From the NCBI RefSeq assembly GCF_018294505.1, contig NC_057802.1:310889137-310953136 (forward strand): a stretch of 64,000 bases of DNA. Direction: 5' to 3'. This DNA is from Triticum aestivum. Its lineage: Eukaryota; Streptophyta; Magnoliopsida; Poales; Poaceae. The first letter of the stretch is position 1; the number at the start of each line of letters is the position of its first letter. Position numbers and translations under genes: made by a program. The notes below the pieces were generated by a model, which had not been told where the DNA came from, did not search any database, and was given only the letters and a program-made list of their open reading frames with translations. This document shows positions 1 through 11,664 of the stretch, in pieces.

Positions 1-2803
1 TTGGAAGTATGTTCCAACCATCATACCTGACCGAGGTTCAGATCTGATTGGTGTCAGGATACCTCAGACTCGGGATGTCTGAGAAGAAAGGTGCAACACA
101 AATTGATGGGATGACATTGTAAGATTCTCGGGAAATGAACTATGAAAGCAAGTTCCGAAACAAGAGTTCATCATTAAACCAAGGAGAGGATGAGGGGGTG
201 GCTGATGGACTCAGCGACAATTCCTCGAGATTTCCAAAAAGAGGGATTTCCACACTTATGTGAATAAGGAGATAACATTTGTCAGGTCAAATGATATAGT
301 GAGGTATGCTCGAGGAAAACATACTCAATTAAACATTGGTTGAAAGGTGCACCCGAAATATGGGCTTAGGTAGAATGATCCATGTTAGAACGGTGATTCG
401 ATAACCAATGGTCTAAGAATGAAATATCGACCATTAACTTCAAAGCAATAGGGTTGCTAGAAGTTTTGAAGTCACACATCATAGTTCAATTGTCGGTTTT
501 CCGGTTAGAAACAACACGGGGACCAAGAGATGAATGTAGATGGCGAGATGTATCAATTGTATCAAGAATTCTTAAGAGGTGGTGAAATTCTCACAACATA
601 GATGACATAAGAGATGTTAATGTTCCAAGGTAAAGAAGAACAATTGCTGGATAGCAAGGAACTCAGGGTATAACACCAAACACGAACAAGCTTGTGTTGG
701 GGGAAGGCAATAAAGTGGTCGATGATAACACAGATCATCGAGGGCAAGGATGGTATTTCTCATCATGAACTCAATCGATATCCTGGAAGAGCGCATAAGG
801 TTGATGATGATCACGACACATTTGTCGAGAGATTTCATGAAGATGTAATCAATCAGCGACGACATCAAGTCAAAGGAATGATGAAGCAGACGGTTATTGG
901 AACCATGGGTAGGACACAAACTTGAAATCAAGCTTGTTGTTCAAGGTGAAATGGTATGAGAGGAAGATCGGCGTAAGCTTAGCTCATAGCATGCTAATGA
1001 TATAGCCGATCAGGCTAGGAATGACTTCAATGATTATTAAACTCGTAAGCAACGAAAATTACTTAGAGTTATTGAATCGGAGTGCAGACTTGATTCACTA
1101 TTCGGTGTTCTCGGTTGACAAACAACCCAGAGCCCATGAAGTGACAAAGACAAGGTAAGGTAGTACTTCATCAAAGTTTATACGATGTAGTGCAATGGTA
1201 AGATATCCTCGAGATACCAGGGGTAATACTCAAAGGTAGATCATAATAGAGGTTGGGCAGGCGTATTGACCTGCAGAAGTCAAGTGATTTAACTTGTCCA
1301 AGAATTGGTATTTAAAGGAGAACATGGTCGGAACCACGATTGCAAAAGGCAGATCCTAGATATAAAATGAACTTATACCAAGGGAATAATTAATTTAAGA
1401 GAAGCTTTTAATGATAAGATCTACATCGTGTCCATGGGCATGAACACAAAGTTCAAGGTCGACTCCCACTTCTCCAATGCATATCCTTTCATTTACTTCT
1501 CGCGTTCGATGAAGTTGTAGTGTTGAAATTTTATATGGTAAAATACCAGAAGAGTATGACTCGTGAAAACTTTCGAGTTCACACATATTAAGGAAGGCAT
1601 AGGTTCAAGCCATCGGGGCTTCTTAGAACATATACCACGAACTTCGGAGTAAATAATACAAGCTCGAAAGTAGAGCATGGTTCACAAAGCAGAGGATACA
1701 ATTTACCAAAGGCATCATGTATCCGAGGAAAAGCTCACCAGCTTATTTAATATGGAGGACATTGTCGGATAAAATCCGACAAAAGGGTCTGGTGGTCCAC
1801 AAGGGATCTGATGTGAGCATCAGTACTCAACCAGAGGAAGAAAGAATGCAAGGAGATCAGATTATAGAAACAACTGACTAACTCAAAAGCTCAAATGCAA
1901 AGGAATTATGAATTCCAAGACAAGGGATCAGAAGCAATGCTCTGATTAGGGATGGATAAGTTGAATAGCCTTAGGGGTACAATCGATGACGATTTGATTG
2001 GTCGAGATCCAGCTCATGTTAAAAATGATGTCTGAGCCGGAAGGATGAATTCTAGGATCTGATTGAGGATTGCGAGCATTCGCAACATATTGAATCAATG
2101 GACTCAAAAAGATAATGACAAGGGATGCCAATAAGATTTCGAGACTTATGGGATTAATCATAATGCTACTAAGCAAGAATTTCAAGAGCAATAGGCTCCT
2201 GAGGATTTTCGGAAGATCGAATGGTATTCTGAACACTTTTGTGATATACTTGAATCCACTGGGGATGAGAGGATACTCGGTAAGTGCGAGAATTATCCGT
2301 AGGGGTATTCAGGTGACAAAGAACAGCAAGGCAGTAAGCTCAAAGGATTCTCGTAACAACAGAGAGAATTTCGGGGTATCTTGTAATAACAAGATCAACT
2401 GGGAAACATTGTATGAATGGCGAGTATACGTGGTTATCCATAGGAGTTTATCGATGAAAGGGAATTGCAAAAGCGATGAACACAAGTTCTCGGGTTAACA
2501 GCGGAGAGTGTCTTCAGGGTCTTCACGTGCAGCAGACGATCATCAGCAATAAGGGGCTCTCTGGGTGAAAGTGATAACGAGACCCTAATGTTAGATTTAG
2601 CAAAAATTCACTTACCCGAATAGAAGAGAGATCAGTCTCCCAGAGTATAGACAAGGAGTAAAAGATCCTAATACCACCCAATGATGACGTGGGCACGTAA
2701 GCCACACAGCCATGTTATTAAAAGTTTTTCAATGACTAGACTCGACTTCGGCCCAGGAGTTGGAAAGGGGGATTCCTACAGGCAGTCGGCTCTGATACCA
2801 ACT
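1..2803 (-). mobile_element. Internal region (5' part) of a long-LTR retrotransposon, decayed, cut by window start
   Basis: This stretch lies directly downstream, on the minus strand, of the LTR at 2804-6977. It begins with a tRNA-Met-type primer binding site (plus-strand ggctctgatacca at 2788-2800). No open frame longer than about 130 codons exists and I recognise no gag or pol motif on either strand, so it is either a non-coding (LARD-like) internal domain or a strongly decayed one. The element runs off the left end of the window, so its 3' LTR and total length cannot be judged. I do not assign a family name. Confidence 0.7.
2788..2800 (-). other. Primer binding site (tRNA-Met type) of the long-LTR element
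   Basis: The minus strand reads TGGTATCAGAGCC three bases inside the LTR end. This is the usual complement of the initiator tRNA-Met 3' end in plant retrotransposons, and it fixes the element's orientation as minus. Confidence 0.85.
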
Positions 2804-5415
2804 TGTGACGCCCCCGATTTGACCGTACACTAATCATGCACGCAAATGTGTACGATCAAGATCAGGGACTCACGAGAAGATATCACAACACAACTCTAAA
2901 ACATAAATAAGTCATGCAAGCATCATAATACAAGCCAGGGGCCTCGAGGGCTCGAATACAAGTGCTCGATCATAGACGAGTCAGCGGAAGCAACAATATC
3001 TGAGTACAGACATAAGTTAAACAAGTTTGCCTTAAGAAGGCTAGCACAAAAGTAGCAACGATCGAAAAGGCAAGGCCTCCTGCCTGGGACCTCCTAACTA
3101 CTCCTCGAAGCCGAACTCCACGTAGAATCATCCTCGGGATCTCTAGCTCCTGGACTCCAGCATCTGGTTGCGACAATCCGGTATAGAAAGGGGAAAAGAG
3201 GGAGAAAAGCAACCGTGAGTACTCATCCAAAGTACTCGCAAGCAAGGAGCTACACTACATATGCATGGGTATATGTGTAAAGGGGCATATCGGTGGACTG
3301 AACTGCAGAATGCCAGAATAAGAGGGGGATAGCTAGTCCTGTCGAAGACTACGCTTCTGGCCATCTCCATCTTGCAGCATGTAGAAGAGAGTAGATTGAA
3401 GTCCTCCAAGTAACATCGCATAGCATAATCCTACCCGGCGATCCCCTCCCCGTCGCCCTGTTAGAGAGCGACCACCGGGTTGTATCTGGCACTTGGAAGG
3501 GTGTATTTTATTCAGTATCCGGTTCTAGTTGTCATAAGGTCAAGGTACAACTCCGGGTCGTCCTTTTACCGAGGGACACGGCTATTCGAATAGATAAACT
3601 TCCCTGCAGGGGTGCACCACATAACCCAACACGCTCGATCCCATTTGGCCGGACACACTTTTCTGGGTCATGCCCGGCCTCGTAAGGTCAACACGTCGCA
3701 GCCCCACCTAGGCACAACAGAGAGGTCAGCACGCCGGTCTAAACCCTATGCGCGCAGGGGTCTGGGCCCATCGCCCTATGCACACCTGCACGTTGCGTAC
3801 GCGGCCGGAAGCAGACCTAGCCTAGTGGCGTTCCAGTCCAATCCGGCGCGCGCCACTCAGTCGCTGACGTCACGAAGGCTTCGGCTGATACCACGACGCC
3901 GGGATACCCATAAGTACTCCCGCGTAGATGGTTAGTGCGTATAGACCAAATGGCCAGACTCAGATCAAATACCAAGAACTCGTTAAGCGTGTTATGTCGA
4001 AGTAACCGCGGACGCCGACCAGGGCCAGGCCCACCTCTCTCCTAGGTGGTCTCAACCTGCCCTGTCGCTCCGTCACAAAGTAACAGTCGGGGGTCGTCAG
4101 GAACCCAGGCCCACCTCTACCGGGGTGGAGCCACCTGTCCTTTTAGCCCCCTCATCAGAATCACTTGCGGGTACTCCTCGAGCCGACCCGACTTTAGTCA
4201 CCACATGTGTCATGTATATAATGTATATAGTATATACCCGTGATCACCTCCCAAAGTGATCACGACCCAGTAGTATAGCATGGCAGATGGACAAGAGTGT
4301 AGGGCCACTGATGGAACATTAGCATCCTATACTAAGCAGTAGGATAGCAGGTAAGGGTAACAACTGTAGCAACAATGACAGGCTATGCATCAGTATAGGA
4401 TTAACCGAAAGCAGTAACATGCTACACTACTCTAATGCAAGCAGTATAGAGAAGAATAGGCGATATCTGGTGGTCAAGGGGGGGGGGGCTTGCCTGGTTG
4501 TTCTGGCAAGAAGGAGGGGTCGTCAACTCCGTAGTCGAACTGGGTAGCAGCAGCGTCGATCTCGTAGTCTACCGGAGAAGGAGAGGGGGAAGAAACAGTA
4601 AATACGGAGCAAACAAAGCATCACAAAACATAAGGAGGCAAAACGCGGTGCTAGGTATGCTCTAACGTGGTAGGAGGTGATACCGACGAAGGGGGGAAAA
4701 CATCCGGGAAAGTGTTCCCGGTGTTTCGCGTTTTCGGGCAGAGGTGCCGGAGGTGAAATGTTGCAGGTTCACTATGCTAGGGACGCGTGGCGGACGTACG
4801 AGCTGCGTATCCGGATTCGTCTCGTCGTTCTGAGCAACTTTCATGTTGAAAATAATTTAATCCGAGTTACAGATTAAAAGATATGATTTTCTAAAGATTT
4901 TAATAATTTCTGGAATTTAATTAATTATTTAATTTAATTCGAAAATGGATTTATGACATCAGCATGATGTCATGCTAACGTCAGCAGTCAACAGTGCAGT
5001 TGACTGGGTCAACTACGTGTGGGTCCCGCATGTCATACACTGCTTAGTTTAATTAGGGTTTAGCTAATTAATTAATGTTTAATTAAATTAACTAATTAAT
5101 TAGATTAATTAATTTAGTTAATTAATTAATTAATTAAATTTTTTTAATTCCTCTTTTTTTTAAACACGTTCTGGGGGGGCCACATGTCATAGGCTCTGGG
5201 GGAGCCTAGCGGGCACTGGGCGAATGGGCGCAACGGGTGCCCAGCACCCGTTCATTCGGGCGCACGCCTCAACCGCCAGAGGGGCATCGGCGACGGCATG
5301 GCGCCGGGGCGGCGCGGCGAGGGGGTGGTCGTGACGGCAGCAGGAGGTGGTGTCGGAGTGGGGCCGCGCGGACGGGCGCCGGGCACGGAGCGCTAGACGC
5401 AGCCAGGGGGCGCGG

Positions 5416-5555
5416 NNNNNNNNNNNNNNNNNNNNNNNNNNNNNNNNNNNNNNNNNNNNNNNNNNNNNNNNNNNNNNNNNNNNNNNNNNNNNNNNNNNNN
5501 NNNNNNNNNNNNNNNNNNNNNNNNNNNNNNNNNNNNNNNNNNNNNNNNNNNNNNN
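5416..5555. other. Assembly gap (140 N)
   Basis: A run of 140 N within GC-rich LTR sequence. Any reading frame crossing it is meaningless. Confidence 1.
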
Positions 5556-6007
5556 GGTGCGACCGCGCGCGGCGCACGGGCGCGGGCATCTCCGGGCGGA
5601 GGGGTTCGTGCGGCGTGGGGCTCCGGGCGGGCTACGGCCGGTCAGGGCAGGGGAAGGGACCGCGCCTGGGCGAGAGGAGCGGGACAGCTCCAGCGCGCAC
5701 TGGGCGCGGCGTGGACGGCGATTTCGGGGCCGTCGAGCGGGGCCATGGGCGTGGCGACGAGGCGAGCCTATGCGGGCGCGTCGCTAGCAGTAGCAGCACG
5801 GCAGGTGCGAGGCGCTGGCAGAGGGAAAGGGGAGGTCGTGGGCCTCACCAGCGATGGAGGGAAGCGGGGGCGGCGTGGCTCGAGGAGGCCGGTCGGGGAT
5901 GAGGTCGAAGTGGACGTCCGGCGGCGCTGGGTGAAGCAGAGGCGGGGAATGGGGCGGTCCGGCGATGGAGAGGCGGGGCGGGGCAGCGACATGGTGGTGG
6001 TGACGAC

Positions 6008-6348
6008 GATGTCTGGGGAAGCGCGACGACGGCGTCCGGCGGGGAGATGGGATCGAGGGGGCTGCCCCGATCCAGATCGGGCAAGGAGAGAGACGAGGGA
6101 GCNNNNNNNNNNNNNNNNNNNNNNNNNNNNNNNNNNNNNNNNNNNNNNNNNNNNNNNNNNNNNNNNNNNNNNNNNNNNNNNNNNNNNNNNNNNNNNNNNN
6201 NNNNNNNNNNNNNNNNNNNNNNNNNNNNNNNNNNNNNNNNNNNNNNNNNNNNNNACGTCTGGGGGAGCGCGACGACGGCGTCCGGCGGGGAGATGGGATC
6301 GAGGGGGCTGCCCCGATCCAGATCGGGCAGAGAGAGAGACGAGGGAGC
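6008..6348. repeat. Direct repeat of about 90 bp flanking an assembly gap
   Basis: The sequence from about 6010 to the gap edge at 6102 is repeated nearly perfectly at about 6257-6348, with the 152-N gap (6103-6254) between. Both copies contain the same GC-rich run with the self-complementary core gatccagatc. The offset is near 248 bp. It may be a real tandem repeat that broke the assembly, or the same sequence placed on both sides of an artificial gap. Confidence 0.85.
6103..6254. other. Assembly gap (152 N)
   Basis: A run of 152 N that begins exactly where the first copy of a direct repeat ends. Confidence 1.
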
Positions 6349-6977
6349 GAGGTGGAGGGCGTCGGGGTCCGATCCCGATCCACGATCCAGGAGGGGATCG
6401 GGGGAAGGGAGAGTAGGGAGTGGGTTTGTGGGGTTAGGGTTTGGGGAGGGAGTGGATAAGGGGGAGTGGGGGAGGTGCGCGGCAGGGTGGGCCGGCCTGG
6501 CGGCCCGGTGGGTTGCGGCCTGGTGGGCCAAAGCCCAATTGGCCGGGGGGTTTTCTTTTCATTTTTTCTTTGGTGTTTCTTTTCTGTTTTATTTTAGTTT
6601 TGTAAAATGCCAAATGAGCACCTAAATTAGTATTACTAATTAGTCCACTGCCACAATTAACTTGGCACCTAAAATAAAATATTTTGTAATTGTTGAGTAT
6701 TTAAAGTATTTAAATAATAGTTTTGCCACTGTTTTATTACCATTTGAATATTTGAACATCTTATAAAAGTGTGGTTCTCCACCATAATTATCTACGCATT
6801 ATTTGGCACAACCCGAACATTTTAGTTTTAAAGTTTGAAAACTTTTATTGTTTGCCTTTTATTCAATTTTGAATTTGAATTGGTTTTTGAACTAACGAAA
6901 GGGATTAACTACAGTGTCAGAGGTGACGTGACATCAATAGCAGGGAATTACTGTAGTTTAATTATCCGGGCGTCACA

Positions 6978-7852
6978 CTTATGGTCTTGACAATTCACTA
7001 ATCCTAGCTTGGAGGCTCCTAGTAATCACCATTCAGAGGGTTTGAACTATGTTGGATCCTAGGATTTTTCTATTGGATGATCTTGAAATGTCCAGACGGG
7101 CATCACTCACAGAATCCGAATGAGACTTTGAATTTGAACTTAACGCACTCAGATGTACTAGCTTGAATGATGATGCTTCCAAAACAAAAGTTGGCCGCTA
7201 CTCCTCAGTCTACTCAATTATGGCTCCAAATCCTTCCCTACACGTGATATTATGTCATAAAGGTTTCTTCGATTTTGACAAATAAGTAATGAATCAAGAG
7301 CAAAAGCAGATAAAAATCCGAAGCAATCAATAAGAAATCTCCTGGAAAACACTATAAAATGGAGATTTGAGTAAGCATGTATCATCTAACGCATCCATGA
7401 CTTTTATGTAACAAGTGTTGGTATAAACGAGTAACGAAGACGACATGAAGAGCACGAGAAACTACGCCACTTAAAACATTGGTCCGATCTTAATTGCCAA
7501 GCCAAGCATGGCAATGGTAAATGGGAGGTGGGGCAATAGTGTCACACTAGCCTTGTAGGGAGGGTTTGGCTATTCATCAGCGATTCACCTACCGCGCATC
7601 ACAAACAAAGGGTAATATCACAATACTACCAGACAAAGGCCTGTCCACTCATCACCATGAATCGAACTCTCCTGCGCCTAACCATTCCACTACAGGAAAC
7701 ACCGTTATTTTAGGTTTTTTACTTCTCTTGCAATTTAAGTATTTTCACCGTAATTCTTTGTTTCACAACTTTAACTACTTCGTAAGTCTTCCAGGTACTC
7801 CAATAGTCAATTCACTAGAGCCTAATGACACCTCAGGTGCGACACACACCTT
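6978..7852. other. Unassigned sequence right of the long LTR
   Basis: No gene, LTR end or primer site is visible. A CACTACAGGAAA-like motif near 7687 resembles a CACTA transposon end, but no partner end was found. Confidence 0.5.
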
Positions 7853-8123
7853 GGCTCATTCGTTTTGGAGGAAACCAAAACCTAACGATTACAAGAAGTA
7901 CATGAATACTTGCCATACTAAGGAATTGCATTGCCTTGTTCCTGCACAAGAAATGAGCTTTGAGTGGATCTGTAATTTCCTCGAAAAATACAGAAATAAA
8001 TAGTATTCCTAAGGAATTCCTGTACTCGTTTCCTACAAATCGAATGCATCTATAAAAAGTTTTCCTCTAGAATCCTCATTCCTATGTTTTTCCTATGAGA
8101 AACCTTCACACCGAACGAGGCCC
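7853..8123. mobile_element. Probable MITE, about 270 bp
   Basis: The ends are imperfect inverted repeats: ggctcattcgttttggagg at the left and, reverse-complemented, ggcctcgttcggtgtgaagg at the right. The GGCCTCGTTCGGT start and an interior rich in aggaattcct/ttcctag-like words are typical of grass MITEs. I could not find a clean target-site duplication, so superfamily (PIF/Harbinger or hAT) and exact ends are uncertain. Confidence 0.35.
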
Positions 8124-8619
8124 AATAAACAACACTTGCGTAGATTCTTTGCGGGAAGATATTTAAACTAGAGACAATACTTCCTGAAAATTTTACTTCA
8201 ATAAACTTTGCGCACTAACAGGACATCAAAGATACTAGATGAGAAATTAGCGTGTGGTGGGTAAGCGAGAGAAGAGGTCGTGGTGGCACAACCACCTCTC
8301 TTATCGAGGTGACGGCCGATGACGGTGACACCACGTTCCTTCTATCGCCCTGCCATCCCAGATACCCGTTGTTTTACAAAACAAACCCCTTCCCCATTTT
8401 TTTACCGACGTAATTGGGGAAAAAAGTCATATTTTTAAGATCTAAGTGAAATGCCGGGGGGAGGGGGGCTAAGAAATGCGCTGATAGCGTCTCCTTGCTT
8501 CAAAGGGTTTATGGCAGATTATTTAAGCTAATATGTTCTGGAAGATGAAACATGGAAAATATGTCTCAGAATTAAGGGCTAAAACTAGTACCAATATTAG
8601 TTTTAGCAACTTAGGCCCA
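8124..8619. other. Unassigned sequence
   Basis: Nothing recognisable. It contains a poly-G-rich stretch near 8455-8470 and no coding frame. Confidence 0.5.
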
Positions 8620-9005
8620 CTCCAAACCGGCAAATTTGACAAATTTGACCTATAGACGAAATCAAATCACAGAATGAACTGTCCGGGAAACTATTTCACG
8701 CGGCTGACCCGTGGCGCCTAGCTCTCAGGCGCTGCACTAGTGCAACGCCTAGGAGCTAGGCGCTACACTGTATAGTGTGGCGCCTAGCTCTCAGGCGCTG
8801 CACACTGACTTAGTAATTTTTGGATCACACGGGTGCGACGCTGGCCGTGTAGCGCCTATCTGTGAGGCGTTGCACAGTGTAGTGTGGCGCCTTCATGTCG
8901 GGCGTCACACAAAAAGGTCAGCCGCGTGAAATAGTTTCACGGACAGTTCATTTTGTGATTTGATTTCGTCCATAGATCAAATTTGTCAAATTTGCCCTCC
9001 AAACC
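8620..9005. repeat. Target-site duplication CTCCAAACC (8620-8628 and 8997-9005)
   Basis: Perfect 9/9 match on both sides of the MITE. The empty site would have carried one copy. Confidence 0.85.
8629..8996. mobile_element. Mutator-type MITE with long terminal inverted repeats and 9-bp TSD
   Basis: The left end starts GGCAAATTTGAC and the right end is its reverse complement. The inverted repeats extend about 85-90 bp (8629-8711 against roughly 8915-8996) with few mismatches. The element is flanked by a perfect 9-bp duplication, CTCCAAACC, at 8620-8628 and 8997-9005, the size produced by Mutator-like transposases. The interior has repeated GGCGCC-containing words in both orientations (for example the 27-bp word at 8711-8737 and 8777-8803). 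It has no coding capacity and so is non-autonomous. Confidence 0.85.
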
Positions 9006-9711
9006 TCCACACAAGGTCCCGTCCACACCGCCGCCTCGATCCCCTGCAACTTACTGGCCCGTGGCTTTGTCGGTGGCCAGAGGAGTGGGGAACCCACCCT
9101 TCTGTTTTCTTAGTTCTAGTATGTCCTTGTTTTACTCCTTGGCAATATCGATGTGGCGACTTGCCGTGTTGGAACAAGGTCTTTCCGGCCTCTCGGCTGA
9201 TCCGGCCCTCTCTTCAGATCTTGGTAAGGTCCAGTTTCTCCAACCCGCTTCGGTTAGTAGATCTCATTGCCCGCGGCAAGGGTCTTCGTAACCTCCGACG
9301 AGCGGCAAACAATCGAAGGAAGACGGCCATGAAGGTTTTCAATGTATATTTATCTTTATGGTCGTTTTGTGTAGAGTTGTCGTTTCATACTGTTTTCTTT
9401 GCAAAATATTATACATAAGACCCCTTTCGGTGTCTTTTCTAAAAAAAAGGAGGCACTAAAACCCCATTCTGTGTTCTCTTCAAGGGCATTAAGCACCTGA
9501 ACAATTCGTGAAGGAAACAGGATAGTACATGGAACGCTGTTTCAGAACAGACGATATTGTCACACATTGTATTGCTGGAGTGGAGCACGACATCACTTAG
9601 CCCATAAGGATACAGCCCCCAGTTAACCTGAGCATCACACAGCACAAAACTTAGGTGTTCCTGAGAAGCAGCAAAGCTCCCTGCCCTGGTTTGTCAAGGA
9701 TGACAAGGATC
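9006..9711. other. Unassigned sequence and 3' flank of gene 1
   Basis: A plus-strand open frame of about 150 codons (8960-9418) begins inside the MITE and matches nothing I know. Near 9420-9450 a 'gacccctttcggtgtcttttct' plus A-run could be the 3' tail of a retroposed sequence. From about 9450 to 9711 the sequence is probably the 3' UTR of the minus-strand gene. Confidence 0.4.
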
Positions 9712-11125
9712 CTAGTTGAGAACAACAATCTTCTGTCTTTTATTGGGCTTCTTCCCTTTGGCTGGATTAGACTCCGGTTTACCTGGATTGGCACATTTTT
9801 CTTTGCTAGGCATTTCAGGCTCATCGTCACCATCTTCATCGCTATCATCTTCTGAGTCAGATGAGCTACTAGCAAATGAACCTCCCGAGGGTGGGAAGCT
9901 GCTCATTGTCGCCTCAGCTGCATCCACAGCCTGCTCTGAATGAAGATCAGCTACACCGAGAATCAAATCCTGCAAACAGAACCATGCTCATCAGTTAGCT
10001 CAGTAACACTGTTTTCTCCACCATGTCCCTGAGGATAGATTAGCTTTACCATCTCAATATATTCCTTTTCATTTCCAGTGAGTGCTTCAATGTCATACTC
10101 CTCAGGAGGCTTGTTCTGCACAAAGATAAAATGGAGCTAAGTAACAGTAGGGAAACTGATCTAACGCAAAATCAATTAGAAGCCTACCTGCGCATCAAGC
10201 TGCAATTTCTCATTGGCCTTTGCCATCTCTCCCAAGAAATCCTTCACTTTTCCAAGAACTATGCAGCATTGCAACACCCAAGTTAAACAGAAAATTCAGG
10301 GGAGAAGTACATAAGCCAACAAACAAATTCCTTTTGTACCTGTCCACTTGGACATGTAAATATTTGTCAAACCTTTTCATTTAGAAAATTACTCCCTCCA
10401 TTCCTAAATATAAGTCTTTTTAGATATTTCAATAAGGGACTACATACGGAGCAAAATGAGTGAATTTACACTCTAAAATATGTCTGTATACATCCGTATG
10501 TAGTTTGTGTTGAAATCCCTGAAAAGACTTATATTTAGAAACGGAGGGAGTACAATGTAGAGGCTTTCCCTATGATATTTCAGTCAAAAAATTGTACATA
10601 ATAAGCCGACTCAAAGAAATTATTTCACACAATGACGTACTATGTTAACAGCCCCAACAGGCAGTTTTCCAGTCAAGAGAACCTAAATAGCCGTATGGTT
10701 CAAGCTCGTTCTTAGCAACAACCAAACAGTGCCACTGATTAATGACTCGGAAGAACTAGGGTGAACACATACATGTTCATATGATTCTCTGATGAGCTTG
10801 GACTAAACAAACATATAATCAATCTCGCGCAACGGTTCATCTATTTTCGGAGCTGCACAGAGTAGCAACAAGAAGAGATACCTTGGCTCTTTGGGAGTGG
10901 ATCGGTGGGAGGCCCCGCCTTGCGCTTGCCCTTGTGCTGCTCCCTGTCCGCGAACAGCGATTCTGCAAATCACACAAAACCCCTAAACATTGCAAAGGAG
11001 GAAGGCAAACACCAACCAGAGAGGAATTTGGGGGAGGCGGGGACGGGGACGGTAGCCGCACCGATGAAGGAGGGTGGATTGGGCCCTGAGGGGAGGTCCA
11101 GGAGCTCTTTGCTAGGCTCCCCCAT
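9712..11125 (-). CDS. NOPCHAP1-like: NOPCHAP1/DUF4598-family protein (probable box C/D snoRNP assembly chaperone), five coding exons
   Basis: I rebuilt the gene from splice signals: exons 11017-11125, 10882-10962, 10188-10258, 10050-10115 and 9712-9969, read on the minus strand. All introns are GT-AG and phases agree (1, 1, 0, 0), giving 194 aa from ATG at 11125 to the stop at 9712. The N-terminus starts MGEPSKELLD. A short helix with AKANEKL lies at residues 76-82, YDIEALTG at 94-101 and IEMDLILG around 107-114. A Ser/Asp/Glu-rich stretch follows at about 140-162, then a Lys-rich tail. This order matches human C12orf45/NOPCHAP1 (helix with MARANEKL, FNIENI, then an acidic Ser-rich tail), which links NOP58 to the R2TP chaperone. 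The plant function is inferred from family. The first ATG is chosen because MGEPSKELL reads directly into the conserved part; in-frame sequence upstream is GC-rich 5' UTR. A Stowaway MITE lies in intron 2. No defects seen. Confidence 0.88.
10392..10550. mobile_element. Stowaway (Tc1/Mariner) MITE in intron 2 of gene 1
   Basis: This 159-bp element begins CTCCCTCCATTCC and ends with the inverted match (acggagggag). It is flanked by the expected TA duplication (10390-10391 and 10551-10552). The TIR and the ATATAAGTCTTTTTAGA inner sequence are diagnostic of Triticeae Stowaway MITEs. It sits in the 623-bp intron between exons 2 and 3, far from the splice sites. Confidence 0.93.
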
Positions 11126-11660
11126 GGCTTCTGACGAACGAAAGAGAAGGTCACCACGACTCCGCGCAGTGTGGGCAGCGAGTGCGACGCCGGCGTGGAG
11201 ATCGAGACAGAGGCGACACTGCGCGTGCGGACAGCCGGCCACGGCACGTTCGACGGCGGCGGCGCAGGACGGAGGCACGTCTACCCGAGCACGCGCGGAC
11301 GGCGAGCGCGTCCGACGGGGAGTTGGGGACGGTCGAGGAAGAGGGCTGGAGAGCTGCGGCCGAACGGCGTCGAGAAACGTGGGCGGAGCGAGCGTGCCAG
11401 CCGATGGGGACGGGACGTCCAGGAGGAGGACAGGCGAGGCGAAGCAGAGAGAGAAGAGGAAACGAGAAAGATTGTAGGCGCGTGCGTGAGCGGCGGCGGG
11501 GAGGCTGGATGGATCGGACGCTAGGGCTTTTTTTTTTGAGGGCTTGGACGCTAGGGCTTAGGAGCAGAACCCGGCACGGCCTGGCCTAAACGGGCCAAGC
11601 ACGGCACGGCCCACCCAGGCACGTCTAATACACAGGCCGTGCCGGGCCGGCACTCGTGCC
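11126..11660 (-). promoter_or_regulatory. Upstream region of gene 1 (5' UTR and probable promoter)
   Basis: GC-rich sequence upstream of the start codon. Open frames on both strands here have biased composition and no homology I know. A 14-bp word (ggacgctagggctt) occurs at about 11515 and again at about 11545 around a T-run, a small local duplication. No clear TATA box was found. Confidence 0.4.
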
Positions 11661-11664
11661 GCGC

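Larger units (their letters stand above)
2804..6977 (-). mobile_element. Very long LTR (about 4.17 kb), 5' LTR of a minus-strand retrotransposon
   Basis: The block has matching short inverted ends, TGTGACGCCC at 2804 and GGGCGTCACA ending at 6977, and has a primer site immediately left of it, so it is the 5' LTR of a minus-strand element. It contains two N gaps, a GC-rich section (about 5160-6540) and AT-rich stretches such as the TTAATTAA-rich run near 5040-5140. Small open frames inside are GC-rich artefacts or run through N. A 4-kb LTR suggests one of the long-LTR Triticeae gypsy/LARD families; I cannot tell which. The true length is uncertain because the gaps may be arbitrary in size. Confidence 0.75.

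Noticed and set aside
5237..6625. Several long open frames on both strands (up to 228 codons)
   Set aside because: They run through N gaps and very GC-rich LTR sequence, exist on both strands at once and show no conserved motif.
7687..7699. CACTACAGGAAAC, possible CACTA transposon terminus
   Set aside because: No partner end or 3-bp TSD found and no subterminal repeats.
8960..9418. 152-codon plus-strand open frame
   Set aside because: It begins inside the Mutator-type MITE and has no recognisable domain; likely chance.
10837..11589. Open frames of 100-190 codons on both strands around the start of gene 1
   Set aside because: Shadows of the GC-rich first exons and promoter; they do not respect the splice signals that give a consistent 194-aa protein.
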